Shown here: piece after piece, positions 1 through 5,457 of the stretch | Numbering within the stretch: the first letter of the stretch is position 1 | How the letters are laid out: every line of letters starts with the position of its first letter | Assembly: GCA_937892405.1 (NCBI GenBank) | Contig: CALAFS010000292.1 | Coordinates: forward strand, 1 to 6,797 | Length of the DNA stretch: 6,797 bases | Direction: 5' to 3' | Source of the DNA: an uncultured Clostridia bacterium | GTDB lineage: Bacteria > Bacillota > Clostridia > Oscillospirales > CAG-272 | The notes under the pieces: generated by a model | Database searches by the model: none | Seen by the model: only the letters and a program-made list of their open reading frames with translations | Told to the model about the DNA's origin: nothing | Made by a program: the position numbers and the translations under genes

Positions 1-582
1 CGCTATCTCAAACATCATGGCGTCGTCGGTCACCGTCTTCCCCTCCGCGGCGGTAAGTGCCTCGGCGTAAAGATCGGTACGGAACACCTGCGGTGTGGCG
101 GCAAGTCGGAGATTCGCACGATCGAGCGTCGAGAGGACAAGCCCGTCATCCCCCACCATCTTGACCGTATCCGCCACTTCCGTCACGGGGATCGCGGCGC
201 CGCACGCCGCGGCAAGAGATACCGTCCTGTCAATATCGCGCGGCGTAATCAACGGGCGCGCGGCATCGTGGATTGCGACAAGTTCGCTCTCCTCCGGGAT
301 CGCCGCAAAGCCGCGGGCGGCAGACTCTCTGCGATCGGCTCCGCCGACAACAATTCTTTTCACTTTGGAAAATGCGCGGCACTCCCGCTCGGCAAAGGGA
401 ATCTCGTCAGTCCTGACAACCACGACGATCGCGTCGACCGACGAGGTTTCAAAAGCGCGGAGAGTATGCAAAAGGAGACTCTCTCCGAGAAGACAAAGCT
501 CCTGCTTTGCCGTCGGGCACCCCATGCGGGTGCCGCTCCCCGCCGCCAAAATGACCGCGGTCGTATAGGGGCAAGATCTCAT
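1..582 (-). CDS. ispD: IspD, 2-C-methyl-D-erythritol 4-phosphate cytidylyltransferase (3' end cut off)
   Basis: This cytosolic enzyme of the MEP pathway transfers CMP from CTP to methylerythritol phosphate on the way to isoprenoids such as undecaprenyl phosphate. The 194 visible residues begin with the nucleotidyltransferase loop LAAGSGTRMG (residues 12-21). R19 and K26 correspond to the catalytic Arg and Lys of the family. GGADRRES (80-87), HDAARPL (105-111, D106), PVTEVADTVK (132-141), R155, TPQVF (163-167) and TDDA (185-188) follow in family order. The start ATG at 582-580 is preceded by AGGAGG (593-588) at 5 nt. IspD is usually about 230 residues, so roughly 35 C-terminal residues lie beyond the left edge. 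It starts 24 nt after the stop of the upstream small gene, so the two are probably cotranscribed. No key residue is missing in the visible part. Confidence 0.95.
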   Translation of the reverse strand, partial: MRSCPYTTAVILAAGSGTRMGCPTAKQELCLLGESLLLHTLRAFETSSVDAIVVVVRTDEIPFAERECRAFSKVKRIVVGGADRRESAARGFAAIPEESELVAIHDAARPLITPRDIDRTVSLAAACGAAIPVTEVADTVKMVGDDGLVLSTLDRANLRLAATPQVFRTDLYAEALTAAEGKTVTDDAMMFEIA

Positions 583-606
583 ACTTTCCTCCTGCAATGC
601 CACCGC

Positions 607-945
607 TTATTTACGGTAATACACAAAATGAACGGTCAGCGTCCGCTCTCGTCCGTCCTCCAGAAGATTCGGTCCGCGCAGAATCACGCCGTCTCCGCTC
701 ATGAGATACGCCGCCTCAAGCTCGGCGACGGGACAGCGGAAGAGCGTGTCCCCCGAGGTATCGAGCAAAAACTCATCGTCCTTCAGCGTCAGATGTCCGC
801 CTCTGCCGACGACATCCTCGTTCCCTTCCCGATTTTCGGTGACATAGCGGACGGGCTGTCCGTGAAGCTCCTTCGCACGCTCAAGGCGGAAGGTATAACT
901 TGTGGGATCCTTCCCCACACCGAAGAGTTTTTTCAGAAATGACAT
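607..945 (-). CDS. Conserved-looking 112-residue protein of unknown function, upstream of ispD
   Basis: I do not recognise this protein. It opens with MSFLKKLFG, a short basic amphipathic stretch that might touch the membrane. The rest is soluble and looks beta-rich: GGHLTLKDDEFLLD, then LFRCPVAELEAAYL, then DGVILRGPN, ending in LTVHFVYYRK. Alternating hydrophobic strands with Gly/Asp turns suggest a small beta-barrel, possibly PH/GRAM-like; that is a guess from the strand pattern only. There is no signal peptide or full membrane segment. The start at 945 is chosen over in-frame ATGs at 969 and 960 because GGGAGG (958-953) sits 7 nt upstream of it, and because the likely transcription start (about 966-967) falls at or after the 969 codon. 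It is the first gene of a two-gene unit with ispD. Confidence 0.75.
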   Translation of the reverse strand: MSFLKKLFGVGKDPTSYTFRLERAKELHGQPVRYVTENREGNEDVVGRGGHLTLKDDEFLLDTSGDTLFRCPVAELEAAYLMSGDGVILRGPNLLEDGRERTLTVHFVYYRK

Positions 946-973
946 ACCGATGCCTCCCATTGAACTCATCTCT

Positions 974-1002
974 ATTCTATCATATTTTTTCCGAAAATGG
1001 AA
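974..1002 (-). promoter_or_regulatory. Sigma-A-type promoter for the unknown gene and ispD
   Basis: Read on the minus strand, an extended -10 (TGATAGAAT, hexamer at 979-974) lies 17 nt from a weak -35 (TTCCAT, 1002-997). An overlapping TATGAT (984-979) is an alternative -10. Transcription would start near 966-967 and give a leader of about 22 nt ahead of the GGGAGG ribosome binding site. The extended TG probably compensates for the poor -35. The spacer contains TTTTCCGAAAA. Confidence 0.6.
987..997. promoter_or_regulatory. CodY-like palindrome in the minus-strand promoter
   Basis: TTTTCCGAAAA is an 11-bp odd palindrome apart from its centre base. It matches 10 of the 11 core positions of the CodY consensus AATTTTCWGAAAATT, with C/G at the centre instead of W. 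It occupies the spacer, 7 nt upstream of the -10, where a bound repressor would block polymerase. An identical copy lies at 1088-1098. Assignment to CodY is inference; another regulator or shared ancestry of the two promoters are alternatives. Confidence 0.35.
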
Positions 1003-1035
1003 GTATTTTTTCTCATTTTCGTGACTTTTTCCTCA

Positions 1036-1063
1036 TTTCGGCGTGCCGCCGAAAAATTTTTTT
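1036..1063 (+). terminator. Terminator-like hairpin in the divergent region
   Basis: An 8-bp stem (TTTCGGCG at 1036-1043, CGCCGAAA at 1047-1054) with a 3-nt loop is followed by AA and seven T residues (1057-1063) on the plus strand. No plus-strand gene lies upstream, so it could only stop antisense or read-through transcription coming from the left arm before the mraZ promoter. The minus strand has no T tract after the hairpin. The shape is right but its purpose is unclear. Confidence 0.4.
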
Positions 1064-1082
1064 GATTTTTTTCAAAAATCTA

Positions 1083-1111
1083 TTGCATTTTCCGAAAAGA
1101 TGGGTTATAAT
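1083..1111 (+). promoter_or_regulatory. Sigma-A-type promoter P1 for mraZ
   Basis: A perfect TATAAT -10 (1106-1111) lies 17 nt from TTGCAT (1083-1088), which matches the -35 consensus only in TTG. The T-rich tracts at 1057-1072 fall where an UP element would sit. Transcription would start near 1118, at the upstream edge of the MraZ boxes, giving a leader of about 105 nt. It resembles the divergent promoter at 974-1002 in inverted orientation. Confidence 0.65.
1088..1098. promoter_or_regulatory. CodY-like palindrome in the mraZ promoter
   Basis: This is a second exact copy of TTTTCCGAAAA. It occupies the spacer of P1 and ends 7 nt before the -10, the same spacing as in the divergent promoter. 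A related 12-bp version with one extra C (TTTTCCCGAAAA) lies in the leader at 1180-1191 but does not keep the CodY half-site spacing. Regulator identity is inferred from motif resemblance only. Confidence 0.35.
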
Positions 1112-1112
1112 G

Positions 1113-1142
1113 TTGACATGGTGGGGCGAAGTGGGGTAAAGT
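1113..1142 (+). promoter_or_regulatory. Possible second mraZ promoter P2 overlapping the MraZ boxes
   Basis: A perfect -35 hexamer TTGACA (1113-1118) lies 18 nt from TAAAGT (1137-1142), which matches TATAAT at 4 of 6 positions. If used, the MraZ boxes would fill its spacer, so MraZ binding would shut it directly. The weak -10 makes this less certain than P1. Confidence 0.3.
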
Positions 1143-1144
1143 GT
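1118..1144 (+). promoter_or_regulatory. MraZ operator: three boxes at 10-bp period
   Basis: Three direct repeats lie at exact 10-bp steps: ATGGTGG (1118-1124), GAAGTGG (1128-1134) and AAAGTGT (1138-1144). The first two continue as GTGGGG. Known MraZ sites are tandem GTGGG or AAAGTG[G/T] boxes with about one helical turn between them, just upstream of mraZ, contacted by the MraZ ring. Their place between the P1 -10 and the mraZ start supports autorepression of the operon. Confidence 0.8.
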
Positions 1145-1152
1145 ACCATTTT

Positions 1153-1186
1153 CCCTCCAAATCCCTGAAAATCCCTTGATTTTCCC
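1153..1186. repeat. Helically phased CCCT repeats in the mraZ leader
   Basis: CCC triplets start at 1153, 1163, 1173 and 1184; the second and third belong to exact AAATCCCT copies (1159-1166, 1169-1176). On the minus strand they read as AGGG blocks at one helical turn, facing the GTGG boxes upstream. The 1150-1158 pyrimidine run can also pair with the GGGAGG at 1193-1198. Function unknown. Confidence 0.45.
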
Positions 1187-1223
1187 GAAAACGGGAGGAA
1201 ATCCGGAAGAAACGGAGGAAGAT

Positions 1224-1652
1224 ATGTCTTTTGTCGGCTCCTATGTACATGGCATGGATAGTAAAAAGCGTGTCTTTGTTCCGTCAAAATTCCGTGATGA
1301 GCTCGGAAAAGAGTTCTATATTACAAGAAAATTCGACTCTTACCTCTCGGTATACACTGCGGAGGACTGGGAGGCGTATGTGGACAAGATCTCCCGTCTG
1401 CCCGAGGCAGACGCGGAAGAATTCCAGGATTTTATCCTCGGCGCGGCACAGAAATGCGTCCCCGACGCCAGCGGACGGATCATTCTCGACGATAAGTTAA
1501 TGAAGCACGCGCATATCGACAAAGACACCAATATTGTTTTTGTCGGTGCGGGTAAACAGATCCGTATCTGGTCCGAGGCACTCTGGAATGAACGCGAGCA
1601 GACCCGCGACTTTGAGAAAATGCGCGAAATCATGCGTCAGTACGGGCTATAA
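1224..1652 (+). CDS. mraZ: MraZ, transcriptional repressor of the dcw operon
   Basis: MraZ is a DNA-binding protein with two tandem SpoVT/AbrB-like half-domains that forms rings and represses its own operon. At 142 residues it is the normal family length. The two signature DxxxR motifs are present: D12-SKK-R16 in the first half and D81-ASG-R85 in the second. The first motif has Lys where many members have Gly (DSKGR). The start at 1224 gives the family N terminus MSFVGSYVHGMDSKKR and has GGAGG (1214-1218) 5 nt upstream; a TTG in frame at 1176 would add 16 residues that do not look like MraZ and has no ribosome binding site. It is the first gene of the plus-strand operon, behind the MraZ boxes it probably binds. 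rsmH follows after 32 nt. Confidence 0.96.
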   Translation: MSFVGSYVHGMDSKKRVFVPSKFRDELGKEFYITRKFDSYLSVYTAEDWEAYVDKISRLPEADAEEFQDFILGAAQKCVPDASGRIILDDKLMKHAHIDKDTNIVFVGAGKQIRIWSEALWNEREQTRDFEKMREIMRQYGL

Positions 1653-1684
1653 TTCCCCGTCGCTGACAAAAGGACGATTGCAAC

Positions 1685-2632
1685 ATGTCATCAAACCTTC
1701 CCTTTTCGCACACTTCCGTCCTGCTGTATGAATGTATGGACGCCCTGAATATCCGTGACGGTTATACTTATGTCGACTGTACCACGGGCGGTGGCGGACA
1801 TTCCCTCGAAATCGCAAAACGCATGGGACCTCATTCGAGACTTCTCTGCTTCGATCAGGACGATACGGCAATTGCCGCAGCAAAAATCCGACTTGCCGAC
1901 TATCTTTCGCAAATTACCTTTATCAATGAAAACTTTTCCACACTCGGTGAAGTGCTGACGCGCCTGAAGATCGACAATCTCGGGGGCGTTCTTGCCGACC
2001 TTGGATGCAGTTCCCCGCAGTTCGACGATCCGGAACGCGGATTCAGCTATATGCACGACGCGAGACTCGATATGCGCATGTCGCGGGACAATCCCCTCGA
2101 CGCCTACGAAGTCGTCAATACATACAGCGAAGCGGATCTCAGACGGATTCTTTACGACTACGGTGAGGAACGGTTCGCTCCGAAGATCGCCGCCGCCATC
2201 TGCAAGGCACGGGAAAATGCACCGATTGTCACGACGGGAGAACTCTCGGATCTGATCCGCCACTCCATTCCGAAGGCGGCAAGAATCGACGGTCCCCACC
2301 CTGCAAAACGCACATTTCAGGCGATCCGCATCGAGGTCAATGCAGAACTCGATGTCATCCGTCCGACCATCGAAGCCGCCGCGCACCATATGTGCGAAAG
2401 CGGCAGAATCGCCGTCATTTCTTTCCATTCACTGGAAGACAGAATTGTAAAGCAGACATTCCGTACACTCTCCGAGGGGTGCACCTGCCCCCGCGACTTC
2501 CCTGTCTGTGTCTGCGGCAAAAAACCGATCCTCCGCCTCGTCAGCGGAAAACCGATCCTCCCATCGGAGGAAGAACTGAACGCAAATCCCCGCTCCCGCA
2601 GTGCCAAACTGCGTGTGGCGGAAAAACGATAA
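1685..2632 (+). CDS. rsmH: RsmH (MraW), 16S rRNA (cytosine-1402 N4)-methyltransferase
   Basis: This cytosolic SAM-dependent enzyme methylates N4 of C1402 in the ribosomal P site. The 315-residue length is typical. Visible family motifs in order: HTSVLLYE (9-16), the SAM loop DCTTGGGGHS (31-40), FDQDD (56-60), ADLGCSSPQFD (104-114) followed by RGFSY, LDMRMS, then HPAKRTFQAIRIEVNAEL and ISFHSLEDRIVK. A Cys-rich segment CTCPRDFPVCVCG near the C terminus is often seen in Bacillota members and could hold a metal. The C-terminal NPRSRSAKLRVAEK tail is intact. The ribosome binding site is weak and distant (AAAAGGA, 1668-1673, 11 nt away), so translation may partly depend on ribosomes finishing mraZ 32 nt upstream. 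It is the standard second gene of dcw clusters. Confidence 0.97.
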   Translation: MSSNLPFSHTSVLLYECMDALNIRDGYTYVDCTTGGGGHSLEIAKRMGPHSRLLCFDQDDTAIAAAKIRLADYLSQITFINENFSTLGEVLTRLKIDNLGGVLADLGCSSPQFDDPERGFSYMHDARLDMRMSRDNPLDAYEVVNTYSEADLRRILYDYGEERFAPKIAAAICKARENAPIVTTGELSDLIRHSIPKAARIDGPHPAKRTFQAIRIEVNAELDVIRPTIEAAAHHMCESGRIAVISFHSLEDRIVKQTFRTLSEGCTCPRDFPVCVCGKKPILRLVSGKPILPSEEELNANPRSRSAKLRVAEKR

Positions 2633-2656
2633 GCAGCTTATAAAGGAGAAAAGAAA

Positions 2657-3091
2657 ATGGCTATGACCGAAAACGCATACGAAGCTTTGTACCGTAACAT
2701 GAAAAACAGATTCACCGTCGTCAGCGGAAACAACGAATATACGCTTGGCGGTTATATGAGAATGAAAGCGAAAGAGCAGACGGAAAACACCGCTCTTCCG
2801 ATGGAAATTCAGGCGACGCGCCCGACCGCACTGCGTGCCGTTGCCTCCTATATCAACGAAAAGTTGCTCGTAAAGGAGTTGCCTGCGCCCGAGAAGACCA
2901 CGCGCGCGTTTCCTTTCCGCGCGGCTTTGGCTGCGCTCTGCTCTGCGCTTCTTCTCTCTTCCGTGGTGGTATCTTTTGCTGCGATCCCGAAGAATACGGA
3001 AACCGCCCCCTCCTCCTATGCGGCGGAACAGCAGGAAAAGGATGACGAAAAAGCGGACGAACGGTACACGACTTATACCGAGAACCGTTAA
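2657..3091 (+). CDS. Single-pass membrane protein in the ftsL position (divergent FtsL or unrelated)
   Basis: The gene occupies the slot between rsmH and the class B PBP where ftsL normally lies, 24 nt after rsmH, with AAAGGAG (2642-2648) 8 nt before the ATG. The 144-residue protein has a long, probably cytoplasmic N-terminal part (about 1-88, with YRNMKNRFTVV and YTLGGYMRMKA), one membrane segment at about 89-110, and only 34 residues after it. That tail is acidic and hydrophilic (EQQEKDDEKADE) and shows no leucine heptads. A usual FtsL has a short cytoplasmic part and a longer extracytoplasmic coiled coil that pairs with DivIC/FtsB. The position argues for a divisome role; the architecture does not clearly support FtsL, so no gene symbol is given. 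An intrinsic terminator follows. Confidence 0.85.
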   Translation: MAMTENAYEALYRNMKNRFTVVSGNNEYTLGGYMRMKAKEQTENTALPMEIQATRPTALRAVASYINEKLLVKELPAPEKTTRAFPFRAALAALCSALLLSSVVVSFAAIPKNTETAPSSYAAEQQEKDDEKADERYTTYTENR

Positions 3092-3096
3092 TTTCT

Positions 3097-3126
3097 TTCA
3101 TATTCCGGACAAATCCTCAATACAAT
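3097..3126 (+). promoter_or_regulatory. Possible promoter for the PBP gene, overlapping the terminator
   Basis: TTCATA (3097-3102, 4 of 6 matches to the -35) lies 18 nt from TACAAT (3121-3126, 5 of 6 matches to the -10). Transcription would begin near 3133, inside the left arm of the terminator hairpin, so these transcripts would lack part of the stem and could read through into the PBP gene. The call rests on two short hexamers. Confidence 0.35.
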
Positions 3127-3127
3127 G

Positions 3128-3169
3128 ATAGCGATGAGACGCTCTGCGCCCTCATCGCTATTCTTTTTT
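3128..3169 (+). terminator. Strong intrinsic terminator between the ftsL-slot gene and the PBP gene
   Basis: A perfect 11-bp inverted repeat (ATAGCGATGAG at 3128-3138, CTCATCGCTAT at 3151-3161) encloses a 12-nt loop and runs into TTC and six T residues (3164-3169). It lies 36 nt after the stop at 3091 and ends 16 nt before the PBP start. It would end or attenuate transcripts from the mraZ promoter. No terminator-antiterminator alternative or leader peptide is evident. Confidence 0.85.
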
Positions 3170-3185
3170 ATCCGGAGACCGATTC

Positions 3186-5450
3186 ATGAGCGAACTTTCC
3201 CGAAGCTGTGGGCATGCCGCCCTGCCCGTTACAAGACGGCGAACCAAAATTACGGCGATCGCCTTTCTGATTTTTGCCGCGTATCTTGTGACAAACATTT
3301 TCAGGTTGCAATATTTCCGGCACGAATACTATAAAGACAAAGTATACGACCAGATTACCACCTCCTCCGCCATGCGGGCAAAACGCGGCAACATCTATGA
3401 CGCGAATATGAATCTTCTCGCGACAACGCGCACGGTGTGGCGTGTATTTCTCTCTTCCCGCGATATCAAAAAAACGGAAAAGGCGGACGGCGTGGACTAC
3501 GGAGAGAAAATCGCCGACGGGCTCTCCTCTCTTCTCGGGGTAGACAAAGAAAATCTTCTTTCAAAAATCCGCAATACCAATGTACTGGACATTACCGTCA
3601 AGCGCTCGGTCGAGGAAGAAGAATACCGCGCCGTTCTCGGCTTCATCGAAGAGGCGGGACTCGAAAAGCTCGTTTTCACCGAAGCACAGACCTCGCGTTA
3701 TTATCCGTCGGGAACCATGGCGGCGCATGTCCTCGGCTTTACCGGCAGTGACAATCAGGGGCTTTACGGTCTTGAATACCGCTATGACGAAACACTCGCG
3801 GGAAAAGACGGATATTATGTCTACGCGAAGGACGCAAACGGTCAGGCATTGCCGACGGAATACGCAACTTATTTTCCGGCAGAGGACGGATACAGTCTTG
3901 TCACAACGCTGGATTCCTACATACAGGGAGCGCTCGAGGGAGAACTTGAGAAGATCCGGATCAACCATCAGGTGAATAACCGTGTGACGGGCATTGTGAT
4001 GGACACAACGACCGGTGCCATTCTCGCCATGGCGACCTCTTCCCCCTTCGATCCGAACGATCCTTACACACTCGACAGCGTCTCGGAGGCAAAGCTCGCC
4101 GCCTCGGGGCTTTCCCCCGGCAGCGATGAGTACCGCGCATACAAACGGGAGCTGATGCAGGTCATGTGGTCGAACAAGGCGGTCAGCGAAACCTATGAGC
4201 CGGGATCGACCTTCAAAATCGTAACGGTGGCAACCGCACTTGAGCGCGGGGTGGCGACCATGTCGGACAGATTTTCCTGCATCGGGTACTACGAGGTCGG
4301 CGGCTGGCACATCAAGTGCCATAAGGTCAAGGGGCACGGCTCCGGCTTTACGCTCGCGTACGGGCTTCAGATGTCCTGTAACCCGACCATGATGCAGCTT
4401 GCGGAGAGAATCGGGGCACAGGGGTTCTATGACTCTGTCGGACGGTTCGGCTATTTTGAAAAAACGGGGATCGACCTGCCGAGTGAGGCGTCCACCATCT
4501 TTCACAAGCCGGAAAACATCGGCTCCACGGAGCTTGCCACCGCGTCCTTCGGTCAGCGATTCAAGGTGACGGTCATCGGTCAGCTGACCGCCATCGCCGC
4601 CGTCGCGAACGGCGGAAATCTCGTTACGCCCTATGTGGTCGAAAAAGTCATTGACAGCGAGGGGAACACCGTCACAAAGCATGAAAACACCGTCCGCCGT
4701 CGTGTGATCTCCGAGGAGGTGGCGCGCACGGTCTCCGCTGTTCTCGAAGAGGGTGTCAGCGGAGACGGCGGTGCGAAAAATGCGAGAGTTCCCGGTTATA
4801 AGATCGCCGCGAAGACGGGCACCTCGCAAAAATTCGATGTCCTCGACGCGAACGGGAATTCCTACCTTCGCATCGGTTCCACCGTCGCTTTTGCGCCGTC
4901 GGACGGCAGCGGAATCGCCGTCATCATTGTGGTCGACGAACCGACAACCGCCGTCAAATACGGCAGTGTGGTTGCCGCGCCTTATGTCGCCGAGGTCATG
5001 GCGAAGGCACTTCCCTATCTCGGATACGAAAGAGCGGGCGAAGAGGACGAGATCACCGTCGAAAATTTTGTCGGTATGCATGTCGACACGGCAAAGAAAA
5101 AGCTCACCGACGCAGGCATCGCCTTCGAGGTGGTCGGAAACGGTTCTACCGTCCTTCGTCAGACTCCCGGTGGCGGAGAACGGGTTACGACCTCCCTGTC
5201 ACGCGTGATTCTGTATACGGAGGAAAGCCTCCCCGAAGATATTGTCGTCCCCGACCTTGTCGGGAAATCGGCGGCAGAGGCAAACCGCATCGCCATCGAC
5301 GCGGGCTTTAATATCTGTATCCGGGGCGTGAAGGACTTTCTGTCCGTCGAAGGCGCCAAGGTGGCAATGCAGTCCCTACCGCCCGGAAGCGTGGCAAAGC
5401 GCGGGGATGTCATCTTGCTGACGCTTCTTTATTACGATTCCGAAGATTAG
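3186..5450 (+). CDS. ftsI: FtsI/SpoVD-type class B penicillin-binding protein with two PASTA domains
   Basis: This is a membrane-anchored D,D-transpeptidase that cross-links septal or spore-cortex peptidoglycan with a FtsW/SpoVE-family partner. A short basic cytoplasmic tail precedes one membrane segment (about 22-39). The PBP-dimer region opens with RGNIYD (67-72). The transpeptidase domain has all three active-site motifs: S341-TFK344 with the nucleophilic serine, S397-C-N399, and K543-TGT546. Two PASTA domains follow, about 623-682 and 685-754. The 754-residue length is at the upper end of the family. Two PASTA domains recall PBP2B/PBP2x, while the GYYEVGGWHIKC and GHGS stretch is SpoVD-like, so the choice between vegetative FtsI and sporulation SpoVD is open; the symbol follows gene position. 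GGAG (3174-3177) lies 8 nt before the ATG. It is preceded by a terminator and followed by murE after 56 nt. Confidence 0.95.
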   Translation: MSELSRSCGHAALPVTRRRTKITAIAFLIFAAYLVTNIFRLQYFRHEYYKDKVYDQITTSSAMRAKRGNIYDANMNLLATTRTVWRVFLSSRDIKKTEKADGVDYGEKIADGLSSLLGVDKENLLSKIRNTNVLDITVKRSVEEEEYRAVLGFIEEAGLEKLVFTEAQTSRYYPSGTMAAHVLGFTGSDNQGLYGLEYRYDETLAGKDGYYVYAKDANGQALPTEYATYFPAEDGYSLVTTLDSYIQGALEGELEKIRINHQVNNRVTGIVMDTTTGAILAMATSSPFDPNDPYTLDSVSEAKLAASGLSPGSDEYRAYKRELMQVMWSNKAVSETYEPGSTFKIVTVATALERGVATMSDRFSCIGYYEVGGWHIKCHKVKGHGSGFTLAYGLQMSCNPTMMQLAERIGAQGFYDSVGRFGYFEKTGIDLPSEASTIFHKPENIGSTELATASFGQRFKVTVIGQLTAIAAVANGGNLVTPYVVEKVIDSEGNTVTKHENTVRRRVISEEVARTVSAVLEEGVSGDGGAKNARVPGYKIAAKTGTSQKFDVLDANGNSYLRIGSTVAFAPSDGSGIAVIIVVDEPTTAVKYGSVVAAPYVAEVMAKALPYLGYERAGEEDEITVENFVGMHVDTAKKKLTDAGIAFEVVGNGSTVLRQTPGGGERVTTSLSRVILYTEESLPEDIVVPDLVGKSAAEANRIAIDAGFNICIRGVKDFLSVEGAKVAMQSLPPGSVAKRGDVILLTLLYYDSED

Positions 5451-5457
5451 AAAACGG

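Noticed and set aside
268..942. A 224-codon plus-strand open frame across ispD and the unknown gene.
   Set aside because: It spans two genes with good starts on the other strand, crosses their boundary, and its product looks like antisense translation.
945..969. A longer start for the unknown gene at 969 or 960.
   Set aside because: The GGGAGG ribosome binding site lies inside that extension and serves the 945 start, and the predicted transcription start is at or after 969.
900..1139. A 79-codon plus-strand open frame over the divergent promoter region.
   Set aside because: It is rich in Phe and Lys because it reads through T tracts, has no plausible ribosome binding site and covers the promoters and MraZ boxes.
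1180..1191. A third CodY-like box in the mraZ leader.
   Set aside because: TTTTCCCGAAAA has one extra base between the half-sites, so it does not keep the CodY geometry; it is better explained by the CCCG-AAAA-CGGG hairpin or the CCC repeats.
1176..1223. A 16-codon N-terminal extension of MraZ starting at TTG 1176.
   Set aside because: The MraZ family begins close to the 1224 start, which has GGAGG 5 nt upstream; the TTG has no ribosome binding site.
2521..2561. A 14-bp direct repeat (AAAACCGATCCTCC at 2521-2534 and 2548-2561) within rsmH.
   Set aside because: It is in frame at a 27-bp step and encodes two KPIL stretches that fall in the normal KKP...KPI region of RsmH proteins, so it looks like chance similarity within conserved coding sequence.
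3561..5081. A 506-codon open frame on the minus strand inside the PBP gene.
   Set aside because: The opposite strand encodes a protein with all class B PBP motifs. The antisense frame is rich in Arg, Asp and Gly as expected for the complement of GC-biased codons, and it resembles no family.
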